DNA of 41,203 nucleotides, taken from positions 1 to 41,203 of the forward strand of contig JAUIBX010000007.1 in the NCBI GenBank assembly GCA_030427595.1, given 5' to 3'. Under the pieces are notes generated by a model. That model searched no databases and had not been told where the DNA came from. It worked only from the letters and a program-made list of their open reading frames with translations. A program made the translations under genes and the position numbers. Of the stretch, positions 9,299 to 16,267 are shown piece by piece (position 1 is the first letter of the stretch; the number at the start of each line of letters is the position of its first letter). This DNA comes from Bacteriovoracia bacterium. GTDB taxonomy: Bacteria > Bdellovibrionota > Bacteriovoracia > Bacteriovoracales > Bacteriovoracaceae.

Positions 9299-10334
9299 GC
9301 CCCTCGTATGGAAAGATAATAAACTCACGTTGATCGATCAGAGAAGAATCCCCCATGAGGAGAATTTTCTCTCTTTTGATACTGTTGAAGGAGTTCATAG
9401 CGCCATCAAAGATATGGTTGTAAGAGGTGCACCCCTGATTGGCTTTACGGCCCTTTTTGGTATGGTTGTAGCCGTTAATACTGCTAAGGAGTTCACCTTT
9501 GAAGAGCTTCAAAAGCAAGGAGATTACTTAAAAACTGCAAGACCAACAGCGGTTAACCTTGCTTATGAAGTTGATCGTGCCCTTGAACTTTGTGCCATAG
9601 AAATAAAAGAGGGGAGAATTGAAACGCTCAAAAATACATTAGAGAAATTTGCCATGGCCCAAATGGAGAAGCTTCACCACGATAATCTCCAAATGGCTAA
9701 ATTTGCTTTTGAGGACTTAAAGGAGCGATACGGCGACAAAAAACTTAATTTGATGACTCTTTGTAACACAGGCTTTTTGGCCTGCGGACCCATGGGAACC
9801 GCTCTCGGTGTTATTGAATATGCTTTTCAACAAGGGCAGGTAAATCATGTCTATGCTTCAGAAACGCGCCCCTATCTTCAAGGTGGACGTCTCACGGCCT
9901 ATGAATTGACTGTCTCAGGCATTCCTCATTCTGTAACTGTTGAGGGTGCTTTCTCTTATCTTCTTAAAAATAAACTTGTGGATGCTATTTTTATTGGTGC
10001 CGATCGCATTGTTGAAAACGGTGATACGGCCAATAAGGTGGGAAGCTCCACTCTTGCGATTGTCGCCAAACATTATGGTGTGCCTTTTTATACAGTCGCT
10101 CCTACAAGTACATTTGATTTGAATTCAAAGACTGGGGATGACATCGAAATTGAAATGAGGCCTGAAGAAGAGGTTTTAGAGGCCGTTGGTAAAAGAATTT
10201 GTCCCATGGAATCTCGCGCCCTTAACCCTAGCTTTGATGTCACTGACCATCGTCTTCTTACGGGAATTGTCTGTGAAAAGGGTCTTATAAAGGACATTAC
10301 ACCAGAGAATGTTGTTAAAACGGTGAGGCCCTAA
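9285..10334 (+). CDS. mtnA: S-methyl-5-thioribose-1-phosphate isomerase (MtnA family)
   Basis: MtnA turns methylthioribose-1-phosphate into methylthioribulose-1-phosphate in methionine salvage. Visible landmarks are MVVRGAPLIG near the start, LCNTGFLACGPMGTALGV with the catalytic cysteine at residue 160, SETRPYLQGGRLTAYEL, and IGADRIVENGDTANKVGS with the catalytic aspartate at residue 240; both positions match the known family numbering. At 349 residues it is full length. The fold is shared with eIF2B subunits, but the Cys-Asp pair argues for the isomerase. The start overlaps the AsmA-like gene and has AAGGAAG upstream. No other methionine-salvage genes (mtnK, mtnB, mtnC, mtnD) occur in the window, so the pathway must be elsewhere, or the enzyme serves a related pentose-phosphate isomerisation. 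Confidence 0.9.
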   Translation: MRKVEPLVWKDNKLTLIDQRRIPHEENFLSFDTVEGVHSAIKDMVVRGAPLIGFTALFGMVVAVNTAKEFTFEELQKQGDYLKTARPTAVNLAYEVDRALELCAIEIKEGRIETLKNTLEKFAMAQMEKLHHDNLQMAKFAFEDLKERYGDKKLNLMTLCNTGFLACGPMGTALGVIEYAFQQGQVNHVYASETRPYLQGGRLTAYELTVSGIPHSVTVEGAFSYLLKNKLVDAIFIGADRIVENGDTANKVGSSTLAIVAKHYGVPFYTVAPTSTFDLNSKTGDDIEIEMRPEEEVLEAVGKRICPMESRALNPSFDVTDHRLLTGIVCEKGLIKDITPENVVKTVRP

Positions 10335-11251
10335 TGACCCTTAGGGCTTCTATCGATATTGGCTCTAACACTACTCTTCTCTTGGCTGCAGAAATTGGGC
10401 ATGATGGTTCGTTTATTGAAAAGGCCAATGAAAGTAGGGTGACTAGTCTTGGAAAAGACCTGGATAAGACGGGTGTCTTTCGAGATAAATCCATGAAAGA
10501 CACTTTTAAGGCTTTAAGTGAGTACAAAGACGACTTGGCAAAAATCGGAATAGGGCCTGAAAGCGTCATTGTTACCGCAACAGAAGCCGCCAGAGTTGCG
10601 AAGAATTCATCTGATTTTTTTCAAAAAGTCAGGAAAGAGATTGGATTTGAAGTCACTATTATCAACGGGGAAGGGGAAGCTTACTACACTTCTTATGGCG
10701 TCGTTTCTCGTTCTCAATTAAATGAAAGCAATATAACGATCATGGACATAGGTGGAGCTTCAACTGAGCTTATTCGAGTCTCTGTTAACCCCTTTGAAAT
10801 TTTAAGTTCCATTAGTCTTCCAATTGGAAGTGTTCGTTGTACGGACTGGTTAAAAGAAAAGATCTTTGATCAAAAGGTAGAAGAAATCTTTCAAAACTTT
10901 GATCTTGAAGCTTATAAGACCGATCATCTTCTCTGCGTGGCGGGCTCAATGACTTCTTTAGGAAGTATGATCAAGGGTCTTAAGAAATTTGACTCTAATG
11001 AAGTGAATGGAACTCGCATATCCTTTTCTGATTTCCTAAAGTTTACTAAAAAAATCAAGAAAAAGACTCCTACAGAACTTCTCTTAAAGTTTCCCTTTTT
11101 AGGAAAACGATCCAAGAGTATCGTGGGCGGTGCTTATTTGGGTGAAGTTATAGGAAGTGCTTTAGAGGTTAACACTTTTGAAATCTCCACTTTGGGGTTG
11201 AGATACGGTACACTTTTAGCTGGAGGTATCGATGAGCACTATTGCGAGTAA
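10334..11251 (+). CDS. Ppx/GppA-family phosphatase (short exopolyphosphatase-like form)
   Basis: Ppx/GppA enzymes release phosphate from polyphosphate or from pppGpp; they belong to the actin/ASKHA fold. The sequence opens with the phosphate-binding loop IDIGSNTTLLLAA (residues 7-19), has a central VTATEAARVAKNS segment, the second loop IMDIGGASTELI, and LGLRYGTLLAG near the end. Length 305 is that of the short two-lobed form lacking the C-terminal HD-like domain of the E. coli enzymes. Its start codon shares one base with the mtnA stop (TAATG). The downstream cyclic-nucleotide-binding gene begins inside its last codons, suggesting coupled expression. Substrate (polyphosphate or pppGpp) cannot be told from sequence. 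Confidence 0.88.
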   Translation: MTLRASIDIGSNTTLLLAAEIGHDGSFIEKANESRVTSLGKDLDKTGVFRDKSMKDTFKALSEYKDDLAKIGIGPESVIVTATEAARVAKNSSDFFQKVRKEIGFEVTIINGEGEAYYTSYGVVSRSQLNESNITIMDIGGASTELIRVSVNPFEILSSISLPIGSVRCTDWLKEKIFDQKVEEIFQNFDLEAYKTDHLLCVAGSMTSLGSMIKGLKKFDSNEVNGTRISFSDFLKFTKKIKKKTPTELLLKFPFLGKRSKSIVGGAYLGEVIGSALEVNTFEISTLGLRYGTLLAGGIDEHYCE

Positions 11252-11705
11252 CTTCGACAAACCTGTAAGTTTCAAAAGAGGTCAAGTCATCTTCGCTGAA
11301 GGGGAGGCTTCTAGCTATCTCTACATTGTTGTGTCCGGTGAAGTGCGAGTTTTTAAAGAGAACTCGGGTAAGCTCATGCCCGTGACAATTGTTGGGCCCA
11401 AAGACTTCATTGGTGAGCTTTCTATGTTCAATGATGAGCCAAGAAGTGCCACTGCAATTGCCACAAAAGATACTCAATTGATGATTATAAAGAAATCGGA
11501 CATAAGAAAGGTTTTACGTTCATGCCCAGAATGGGTATCCAATATCATGATCACCATTAGTGACCGTCTCAGAAGTACCGTCGAGGTTCTCAGAGAACAC
11601 CGTATCGTCGATGATCTCAGTGAGGGAGCTGGAGAAGTCACTCCTCAAGACTTAAAAGAATTTAAAAAGAATGTTGATTCTTACCGCTCAAGGAGAGGTC
11701 TTTAA
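11232..11705 (+). CDS. Single cyclic-nucleotide-binding-domain protein
   Basis: The 157-residue protein is essentially one CNB domain: an entry strand VSFKRGQVIFAEGEASSYLYIVVSGEVRVF, then the phosphate-binding cassette GELSMFNDEPRSATAIA, in which the Glu and Arg that hold the cyclic phosphate are both kept, then the closing helices. The tail (residues 115-157) is charged and probably helical. There is no helix-turn-helix, so it is not a CRP/FNR transcription factor; such stand-alone CNB proteins act as sensors that bind a partner. It overlaps the Ppx/GppA gene by 20 bases. Which nucleotide it binds (cAMP, cGMP or another) is not visible. A TTAA-looped hairpin overlaps its stop codon. Confidence 0.85.
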   Translation: MSTIASNFDKPVSFKRGQVIFAEGEASSYLYIVVSGEVRVFKENSGKLMPVTIVGPKDFIGELSMFNDEPRSATAIATKDTQLMIIKKSDIRKVLRSCPEWVSNIMITISDRLRSTVEVLREHRIVDDLSEGAGEVTPQDLKEFKKNVDSYRSRRGL

Positions 11706-11734
11706 TTTAGACCTTATAGCTGAATAATTTTTTT
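11696..11734. terminator. Possible terminator hairpin between convergent genes
   Basis: AGGTCT (11696-11701) and AGACCT (11709-11714) form a six-pair stem with a seven-base AT loop, exactly across the two facing stop codons. A run of eight T follows at 11727-11734, about 12 bases after the stem, further than in a textbook intrinsic terminator. It could work weakly for the rightward transcript. Only 8 bp separate the two genes, so some terminator is expected here. Confidence 0.4.
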
Positions 11735-12139
11735 CTTAGAAAGAGCAGTCATTACTGCTTTGACTCTAGCACAAGCTCGGTCAATGTCTCTGGCCTCATT
11801 GGTAAGCCTTGTGTTCATGACTTTGAAAGCTTGCTCAGCAAATTGCCTTTCACATAAAGATAGAATTTTTCTCTGACCCTGAACACTCAGGCTTTTAAGG
11901 GCCACACCCAAGATAGGTGCTTTTACATAAGAAAGAACTTTTTCAATAGTGGCGTCAGGAAGGTCAACCAAGGCCTTGAACGTTATCGCTGATTCTGCAA
12001 TCTCGTCTGCAAGTTGCGGGTTACGTGGTCTAATCTGACGTAAAAGCCTTTCACGCTCTTCAGGCTCTAGGTATTGGAACATCTCGAGGATCTGAGCTCT
12101 ACCATTAATAAAAACATTAGCTGTGTTGTCTTGTTCCAT
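11714..12139 (-). CDS. Stand-alone FliG C-terminal-domain-like protein
   Basis: The 141 residues align in order with the C-terminal armadillo-type part of the flagellar rotor protein FliG: ILEMFQYLEPEERERLLRQI, then ADEIAESAITFKALVDLPDATIEKVL (FliG: FxDLxxLDDRxIQRLL), then ALKSLSVQGQRKILSLCERQFAEQ (FliG: ALKGASExLREKxLxNMSxRAAE), ending at a helix like the one that completes the FliG C-domain. The FliG N-terminal and middle domains are absent. The acidic and arginine residues of the FliG torque region (ED and DDR in the pattern above) are K, A, P, D, A here, so a role as an ordinary rotor torque subunit is doubtful. The ATG has AAGGA six bases upstream. It lies 25 bp after a coiled-coil gene on the same strand; no flagellar genes are nearby. 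Confidence 0.7.
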   Translation of the reverse strand: MEQDNTANVFINGRAQILEMFQYLEPEERERLLRQIRPRNPQLADEIAESAITFKALVDLPDATIEKVLSYVKAPILGVALKSLSVQGQRKILSLCERQFAEQAFKVMNTRLTNEARDIDRACARVKAVMTALSKKKIIQL

Positions 12140-12164
12140 GACTTTCCTTTAAGGGTTGGCAGTT

Positions 12165-12593
12165 TTATGCGTCTGCGACATCAAACTTGGCTTTCGCCTT
12201 GATAAACTTTTCTCGAGCGTTTTCTAGTGTGCGCCTATGGCTCTCTTTCATGTTCTGAAGTTCGTTTTGTTGAGATTCACTCACTTCAGCGATTTGTTCA
12301 GTGTGTGCCATCTTAAGATTTTTTAATTCTTCAGTAAGACGCTTATTCTCATCTTGAATGCGCATCTCATGACGGCTGCGAACAGTGTTGAGTTTTTGCT
12401 CTAGTTCTGCTTCAAGCGCAGTGATTTTTGTTTCATACTCTTCACGCATACGCGTAAGCATGGCCTCGTTACGCTTAACTTCAGATTCGTAAGTCTTATT
12501 ATTCTTGCTTCGAAGCTTCTTGATCTCAAAGTTATGGCGCTTTTGTTCATTCGCCTTGAACCTTTGAGCTTTGACATGTGAGATATCTGTCAT
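12165..12593 (-). CDS. Small coiled-coil protein of unknown function
   Basis: I do not recognise a family. The 142-residue protein is almost entirely charged heptad-type sequence (Glu, Lys, Arg, Gln and Leu in alternation from about residue 15 to 130), without signal peptide, membrane segment or Cys, so a cytoplasmic extended coiled coil is likely. It starts at an ATG with AAGGA seven bases upstream and ends 25 bp before the FliG-C-like gene, so the two are probably cotranscribed. General resemblance to flagellar export coiled coils such as FliJ or FliH can be imagined but is not supported by any specific motif. The thiolase gene is divergent, with 90 bp between. Confidence 0.75.
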   Translation of the reverse strand: MTDISHVKAQRFKANEQKRHNFEIKKLRSKNNKTYESEVKRNEAMLTRMREEYETKITALEAELEQKLNTVRSRHEMRIQDENKRLTEELKNLKMAHTEQIAEVSESQQNELQNMKESHRRTLENAREKFIKAKAKFDVADA

Positions 12594-12683
12594 CGGAGCT
12601 TCCTTAATTCCTTTGTAAATGCCGTCCTGGCATCTTATATTTAGGGTATCTAATAGGTTGGCTTTACTTCAAGGAGGCAAAAA

Positions 12684-13874
12684 ATGACGCTTAATACTAT
12701 GCTAAGTAGCCGAAATATATATCTGGTGGAAGGGAAGAGAACTCCTTTTGGTAAATTTGGGGGCTCCCTCAAAGATATTTCACCCGTAGACTTAGCTGTT
12801 CATGCCTCAAAAGCGGCCTTGGATGCGGCCAATGTTGGCCCCGAAAAGATTGACCACTTTATTTTAGGAAGTGTTGTTCCAACGACAACAGATGCTCTCT
12901 ATGGTGGTCGCCACCTTGCCTTAAAATGCGGCGCTAAGGAAGGTACTCCTGGCTATAATGTAAACCGCCTATGTGGTTCCGGCGCTCAGGTAATTTTAGA
13001 TGCTGTTCATATGCTTCTTTTAGGTGAGGCCAATGCCGTTATTGCCGCGGGAACTGAAAATATGTCCAATGTTCCTCACCTTGTTTATGGTTCAAGATTT
13101 GGCACTAAATACGGACCATTAAAAACAGTCGATATGTTAATGGATTCACTGACAGATAAGAATGCTGGCTGCCCTATGGGGATAACAGCAGAAAATCTTT
13201 CTGAAAAGTATGGCATTACAAGAGAGGATGCTGAGGCATTTTCTCTCTCTTCTCACTTAAAAGCTGCCAAAGCCTACGAGGAGGGCGATCTTCAGGGAGA
13301 GATTGCAAGCTTTACCACAAAGAGAGGTGAAGTCTCTCAAGATGAACACTTTAGAGCAGATTCTACTCTCGAGGGGATGGCTAAGCTCAGACCATCTTTT
13401 AAAGAAGGTGGGACTGTTACACCGGCAACGGCCTCTGGAATTGTTGATGGAGCCTCATCAACTCTCATTGCTCATGAGGATTTTTGCAATCAAAATAATT
13501 TGAATCCCTTGGCCCGTATTTGTGATGGCGTCGTTGTGGGAGTTGATCCAAACATTATGGGAATTGGTCCTGTTCCTGCTATTCAGGCTTTGCTTGAGCG
13601 CAATAGTTTGTCTTTAGATGATATTGATCTTATTGAAATCAATGAAGCTTTCGCTAGTCAGGTGCTCTCTTGTGCAAAAGAGCTTAAAATAGATCAAGAA
13701 AAGCTTAATATTTGGGGGGGCGCTATTGCTTTAGGCCACCCATTGGCAGCATCGGGCAATAGGATTACTCTAACACTTGCTCGTCAGCTAAAAGCAAAGG
13801 GCTTAAAAAGAGGTATCGCCTCGGCTTGTATCGGTGGCGGTCAAGGAATCGCACTACTTATTGAAGTGGTCTAG
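12684..13874 (+). CDS. Thiolase (acetyl-CoA acyltransferase / acetyltransferase)
   Basis: Thiolases make or split 3-ketoacyl-CoA in beta-oxidation, ketone or polyester metabolism. The active site is complete: nucleophile Cys97 in NRLCGSGAQ, NEAFA, the GGAIALGHPLAASG loop with the catalytic His, and the second Cys in CIGGGQG near the end. Length 396 matches type II thiolases. The start has a perfect AAGGAGG six bases before the ATG. Without the neighbours of a beta-oxidation (fadB) or polyhydroxybutyrate cluster, I cannot choose between FadA-like and AtoB-like specificity. The next gene follows after 12 bp but seems unrelated in function. Confidence 0.93.
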   Translation: MTLNTMLSSRNIYLVEGKRTPFGKFGGSLKDISPVDLAVHASKAALDAANVGPEKIDHFILGSVVPTTTDALYGGRHLALKCGAKEGTPGYNVNRLCGSGAQVILDAVHMLLLGEANAVIAAGTENMSNVPHLVYGSRFGTKYGPLKTVDMLMDSLTDKNAGCPMGITAENLSEKYGITREDAEAFSLSSHLKAAKAYEEGDLQGEIASFTTKRGEVSQDEHFRADSTLEGMAKLRPSFKEGGTVTPATASGIVDGASSTLIAHEDFCNQNNLNPLARICDGVVVGVDPNIMGIGPVPAIQALLERNSLSLDDIDLIEINEAFASQVLSCAKELKIDQEKLNIWGGAIALGHPLAASGNRITLTLARQLKAKGLKRGIASACIGGGQGIALLIEVV

Positions 13875-13886
13875 TTAGGAAGACAT

Positions 13887-15194
13887 TTGAGCGAGAAGAT
13901 AATTTACACAGAGGAAAACCTCCTTCAGTTTGAGTCCTGGTTGGGACTTAATTATGATGCCCTTACATGGCAGGGACGTTACGAGTCTGAGTTTGTTACT
14001 TTTTGGCAAACCTTCTTTGTTGCAGGTCAGTCTCTTGAGCAAATGATGGAGCGTTTTAAATATGCTCTTCTGTATGCGCAAATTGGCCCTCTTCATTCTT
14101 GGTTCACTTGGTTAAGAGATTGCTTCTTTTGTTACACTTTCCTTAATAAGAATATTTCAATCATTGAATTAAGCCGTATTGTGAATATTCCTTATGATTC
14201 TCTGGGTATTATTTTAAGAGAGTATTTTTTAGAGCATTACCCTGAGTACGAAGAGCAGCTTTCACAAAAATTTCAACTCGCTAATCGTATTAGCCCTAAT
14301 CTCGAGTTGACCTATAATCAGCTTGCAGAGGAATTAGGATTTGATGAGCGTGCTCTTCAAAAAAATAATGAATCGGTTCTCAATTCGATGGAGGTAACTC
14401 TTTATCCAGAGTGGCAGAGCCTCAACAAGAAGATGGAACAGGATCTATTTCATCCCAATTTTGACTTTTCTCGTATCAAAACAAACCTGTCATTTACTCG
14501 TCAGCTTAAGCTCTTTAGAGAAATTCTTATTTTTCTTTTGATTGGAGTGGGCTTAGTTTATGGCATTCAAAAACTAAATCTTAAGTGGGAAAAATCAATT
14601 CTCGACCAGATTAGTATTTATGAGCCCCAACTCAATTGGCTTGATACGAGTCTTTCCTTTCAAGATAATGAGGCTAATGCTCGTCAAAACTTTGAGCTTG
14701 GAGCTAGAGAGCTAGATGAAGTTGAAACAAAGGAAAGTCAGTTTGACTCCCTCGCTTTTGGCGATGATATTCGTTACGAAGAGGAGTCAGATGTTGTTTT
14801 AACGAGTTGGGACGCTCTTCCTAAAGATTTTGATACTGTCGAGTTAGAGCAATCTGCATATGAGGAACTTAAAAAAAGAGGTTATCGCGACAGTCGTTAC
14901 GGTAACACTAAGGTGTATCGAGTCCTCATGCGTTCGGTTGACACAAAAACCTCAAAAGATCGTCTCAATAATCTTCTTCAAAAGTATGATGTCACCCGAG
15001 TAGACAATGTTGCGCCAGGAAAACAAGTTCCCGGTGGTATTTACTACAACCTCTATGTTCCTCGCGAATACCTCAAAGAGTTCATGGCCCAAGTGATGGA
15101 CTTTGATGATGCTATTCTCTACGAGTCCAGAACAAGAACTGGTAGAAACCCTCCGGGGAAGAATAAGGTTTTTATTTGGGTGAAAAATATTTAA
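13887..15194 (+). CDS. Single-pass membrane protein of unknown function with HTH-like N-terminal domain
   Basis: No family recognised. The 435 residues fall into three parts: a soluble N-terminal domain (1-205) holding two helix-turn-helix-like stretches (about 90-118, IIELSRIVNIPYDSLGIIL, and 141-162, LTYNQLAEELGFDERAL); one membrane helix at about 212-228; and an outer domain (229-435) with an acidic linker and a compact final section from about 320 (YRVLMRSVDTKTSKDRLNNL, ending WVKNI). The layout, DNA-binding-like domain inside and sensor-like domain outside, recalls anti-sigma or ToxR-like membrane regulators, but this is inference. The start is TTG with AGGAAG upstream, 12 bp after the thiolase. 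Its last eight codons form one arm of a 26-pair hairpin. Confidence 0.7.
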   Translation: MSEKIIYTEENLLQFESWLGLNYDALTWQGRYESEFVTFWQTFFVAGQSLEQMMERFKYALLYAQIGPLHSWFTWLRDCFFCYTFLNKNISIIELSRIVNIPYDSLGIILREYFLEHYPEYEEQLSQKFQLANRISPNLELTYNQLAEELGFDERALQKNNESVLNSMEVTLYPEWQSLNKKMEQDLFHPNFDFSRIKTNLSFTRQLKLFREILIFLLIGVGLVYGIQKLNLKWEKSILDQISIYEPQLNWLDTSLSFQDNEANARQNFELGARELDEVETKESQFDSLAFGDDIRYEEESDVVLTSWDALPKDFDTVELEQSAYEELKKRGYRDSRYGNTKVYRVLMRSVDTKTSKDRLNNLLQKYDVTRVDNVAPGKQVPGGIYYNLYVPREYLKEFMAQVMDFDDAILYESRTRTGRNPPGKNKVFIWVKNI

Positions 15195-15227
15195 GGCTTC
15201 GCCTTAAAATTTTCCACCCAAATAAAA
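15170..15227 (+). terminator. Very long hairpin overlapping the end of the preceding gene
   Basis: An inverted repeat with about 26 base pairs: arm 15170-15197, loop TTC 15198-15200, arm 15201-15227. I find one mismatch (15183 against 15214) and one bulged A (15189). The inner eight pairs are perfect around the TTC loop. The left arm includes the final codons and stop of the membrane-protein gene. It can end rightward transcription or protect the mRNA 3' end, although no pure T run follows. Confidence 0.6.
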
Positions 15228-15245
15228 TCAGCCAAACCCTAAGAG

Positions 15246-15282
15246 CATTTTTCTTCAGCTGCGAAGGCAGCAAAGAAAAATG
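15246..15282. repeat. Compound inverted repeat (hairpin)
   Basis: The outer ten-base arms at 15246-15255 and 15273-15282 are perfectly complementary. Inside, GCTGC (15258-15262) pairs with GCAGC (15267-15271) around the loop GAAG. Because the outer arms are T-rich then A-rich, the structure has the shape of a bidirectional intrinsic terminator. Confidence 0.6.
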
Positions 15283-15591
15283 GGATCGTTGAAAGATTTG
15301 TTTTCTAAATGAATTTGAATTTGGTGTAAAAGGCGAGTTGCTCGTGTGTGGTTTGGGTGATTCGAATAAAATAAGAACCCCTCTGTCCCTTCAGCCCCGA
15401 TGTGCGAAGTCTTGTGGATAAAACTAGAATATATTTTTGAGTAGTTCTTACCTTCGAATCCGTTTTTTCCTTTGCTGCTTTTTCCTGTGGAAATATTACT
15501 TATGCACAGATGTTCTTCGGTCCTCATTCATGGGGCTCTAGTTTCTAAGAAATCTCTTTAATTCGATTTAATTATCAATCAAGGACGAGCA

Positions 15592-15627
15592 CTTTTGCTT
15601 GAGCGGCTATCGCCGCCAAATCAAAAG
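15592..15627. repeat. Compound inverted repeat (hairpin)
   Basis: CTTTTG (15592-15597) pairs with CAAAAG (15622-15627), and inside it GCGGC (15603-15607) pairs with GCCGC (15612-15616) around the loop TATC. The design, an AT-rich outer stem and a GC inner stem, is like the hairpin at 15246-15282. Confidence 0.55.
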
Positions 15628-15648
15628 AACTCTGAAGGACCTCAGAAC

Positions 15649-15673
15649 GATTTTTTTCCTATGGAAAAAAATC
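15649..15673 (-). terminator. Perfect 11-pair palindrome at the 3' end of a minus-strand gene
   Basis: GATTTTTTTCC (15649-15659) and GGAAAAAAATC (15663-15673) are exact complements around the loop TAT. It overlaps the stop codon of the gene read leftward from 16217. The T-rich arm gives a terminator-like form, but the GC content of the stem is low. Confidence 0.5.
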
Positions 15674-16217
15674 ACATCTGACCATCCGGAATTTCAAATA
15701 AGCCTTTAACTTTTCTTAGAGCGACGTGACTAACTTTGAGGTAGTACCACTGGCGAAAGAAACCGATCATCATAGCGACCATGAAACCATAAACGACACC
15801 AGAATGGATAACCTTAGATACAAGACCTGTATCGTGGGCACCGCCAAGGAGAAAGGCAATAGAGCCGAGGACTAACATCAGCATAGTCCAGGGAATGGTT
15901 TGTCTTTTACAGCGGTCAGAGTCTTGAACAAACTTTATGGTTTTCTTTTTATAGGGCTCAAGATCCTCTGGCGGATCATCAAAAAGTTCACCGAGATTAG
16001 TTTTAGTGTTGAGGACTGAGTAGACATTATTCATAAGTCTCGCGACACCAATGAAGTAGAACATCACAAAGGCCTGTGCAAAAATTGTATAAATGAAGGT
16101 GACAATAGCGAGTTGAATGTGACCAAATCCAACCTCCCACCAGCCAAGCGCAACACCTGCTGTAAGAATAATCCCACCAACCATTAAAAGTATGAGAAGT
16201 CTCAACAAATACGCCAT
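15672..16217 (-). CDS. Four-helix membrane protein of unknown function
   Basis: I recognise no family. The 181 residues contain four hydrophobic segments (about 3-23, 35-60, 108-125 and 136-153), with a hydrophilic loop between the second and third (LGELFDDPPEDLEPYKKKT...SDRCKRQ) probably on the cytoplasmic side. There are no heme-binding motifs; the few His residues (in the second and fourth helices and the tail) are not arranged as a known cofactor site. It is divergent from the HEAT-repeat gene, with about 50 bp between, and lies next to the bc-type complex genes, so a role in respiratory complex assembly is conceivable but only by position. The ribosome site is weak (AGGA some 9-11 bases before the ATG). 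Confidence 0.7.
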   Translation of the reverse strand: MAYLLRLLILLMVGGIILTAGVALGWWEVGFGHIQLAIVTFIYTIFAQAFVMFYFIGVARLMNNVYSVLNTKTNLGELFDDPPEDLEPYKKKTIKFVQDSDRCKRQTIPWTMLMLVLGSIAFLLGGAHDTGLVSKVIHSGVVYGFMVAMMIGFFRQWYYLKVSHVALRKVKGLFEIPDGQM

Positions 16218-16267
16218 GCAAGGAATTCCTATTTAATTGTCAATATTTCGTGGTTTTGGTGAACCTA

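Larger units (their letters stand above)
15195..15671. other. Hairpin-rich non-coding stretch
   Basis: About 480 bp without a gene I can support. The only sizeable open frame (minus strand, 15255-15527, 90 residues) has no clear ribosome site, no recognisable domain and odd composition, so I do not call it. Besides the long hairpin at its left edge, it holds CATTTTTCTT/AAGAAAAATG around a GCTGC/GCAGC stem (15246-15282), CTTTTG/CAAAAG around GCGGC/GCCGC (15592-15627), TCTGA/TCAGA (15631-15646) and a perfect 11-pair palindrome at its right edge. The part between 15283 and 15591 has no strong structure by eye. An untranslated RNA, a decayed gene or a remnant element are all possible. Confidence 0.55.

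Noticed and set aside
11232-11705. CRP/FNR transcription factor
   Set aside because: The CNB domain is present but there is no helix-turn-helix after it, and the protein ends at 157 residues.
15255-15527. 90-residue open frame on the minus strand in the hairpin-rich gap
   Set aside because: No good ribosome site, no domain, an unusual residue mix, and its end falls within a hairpin; treated as non-coding.
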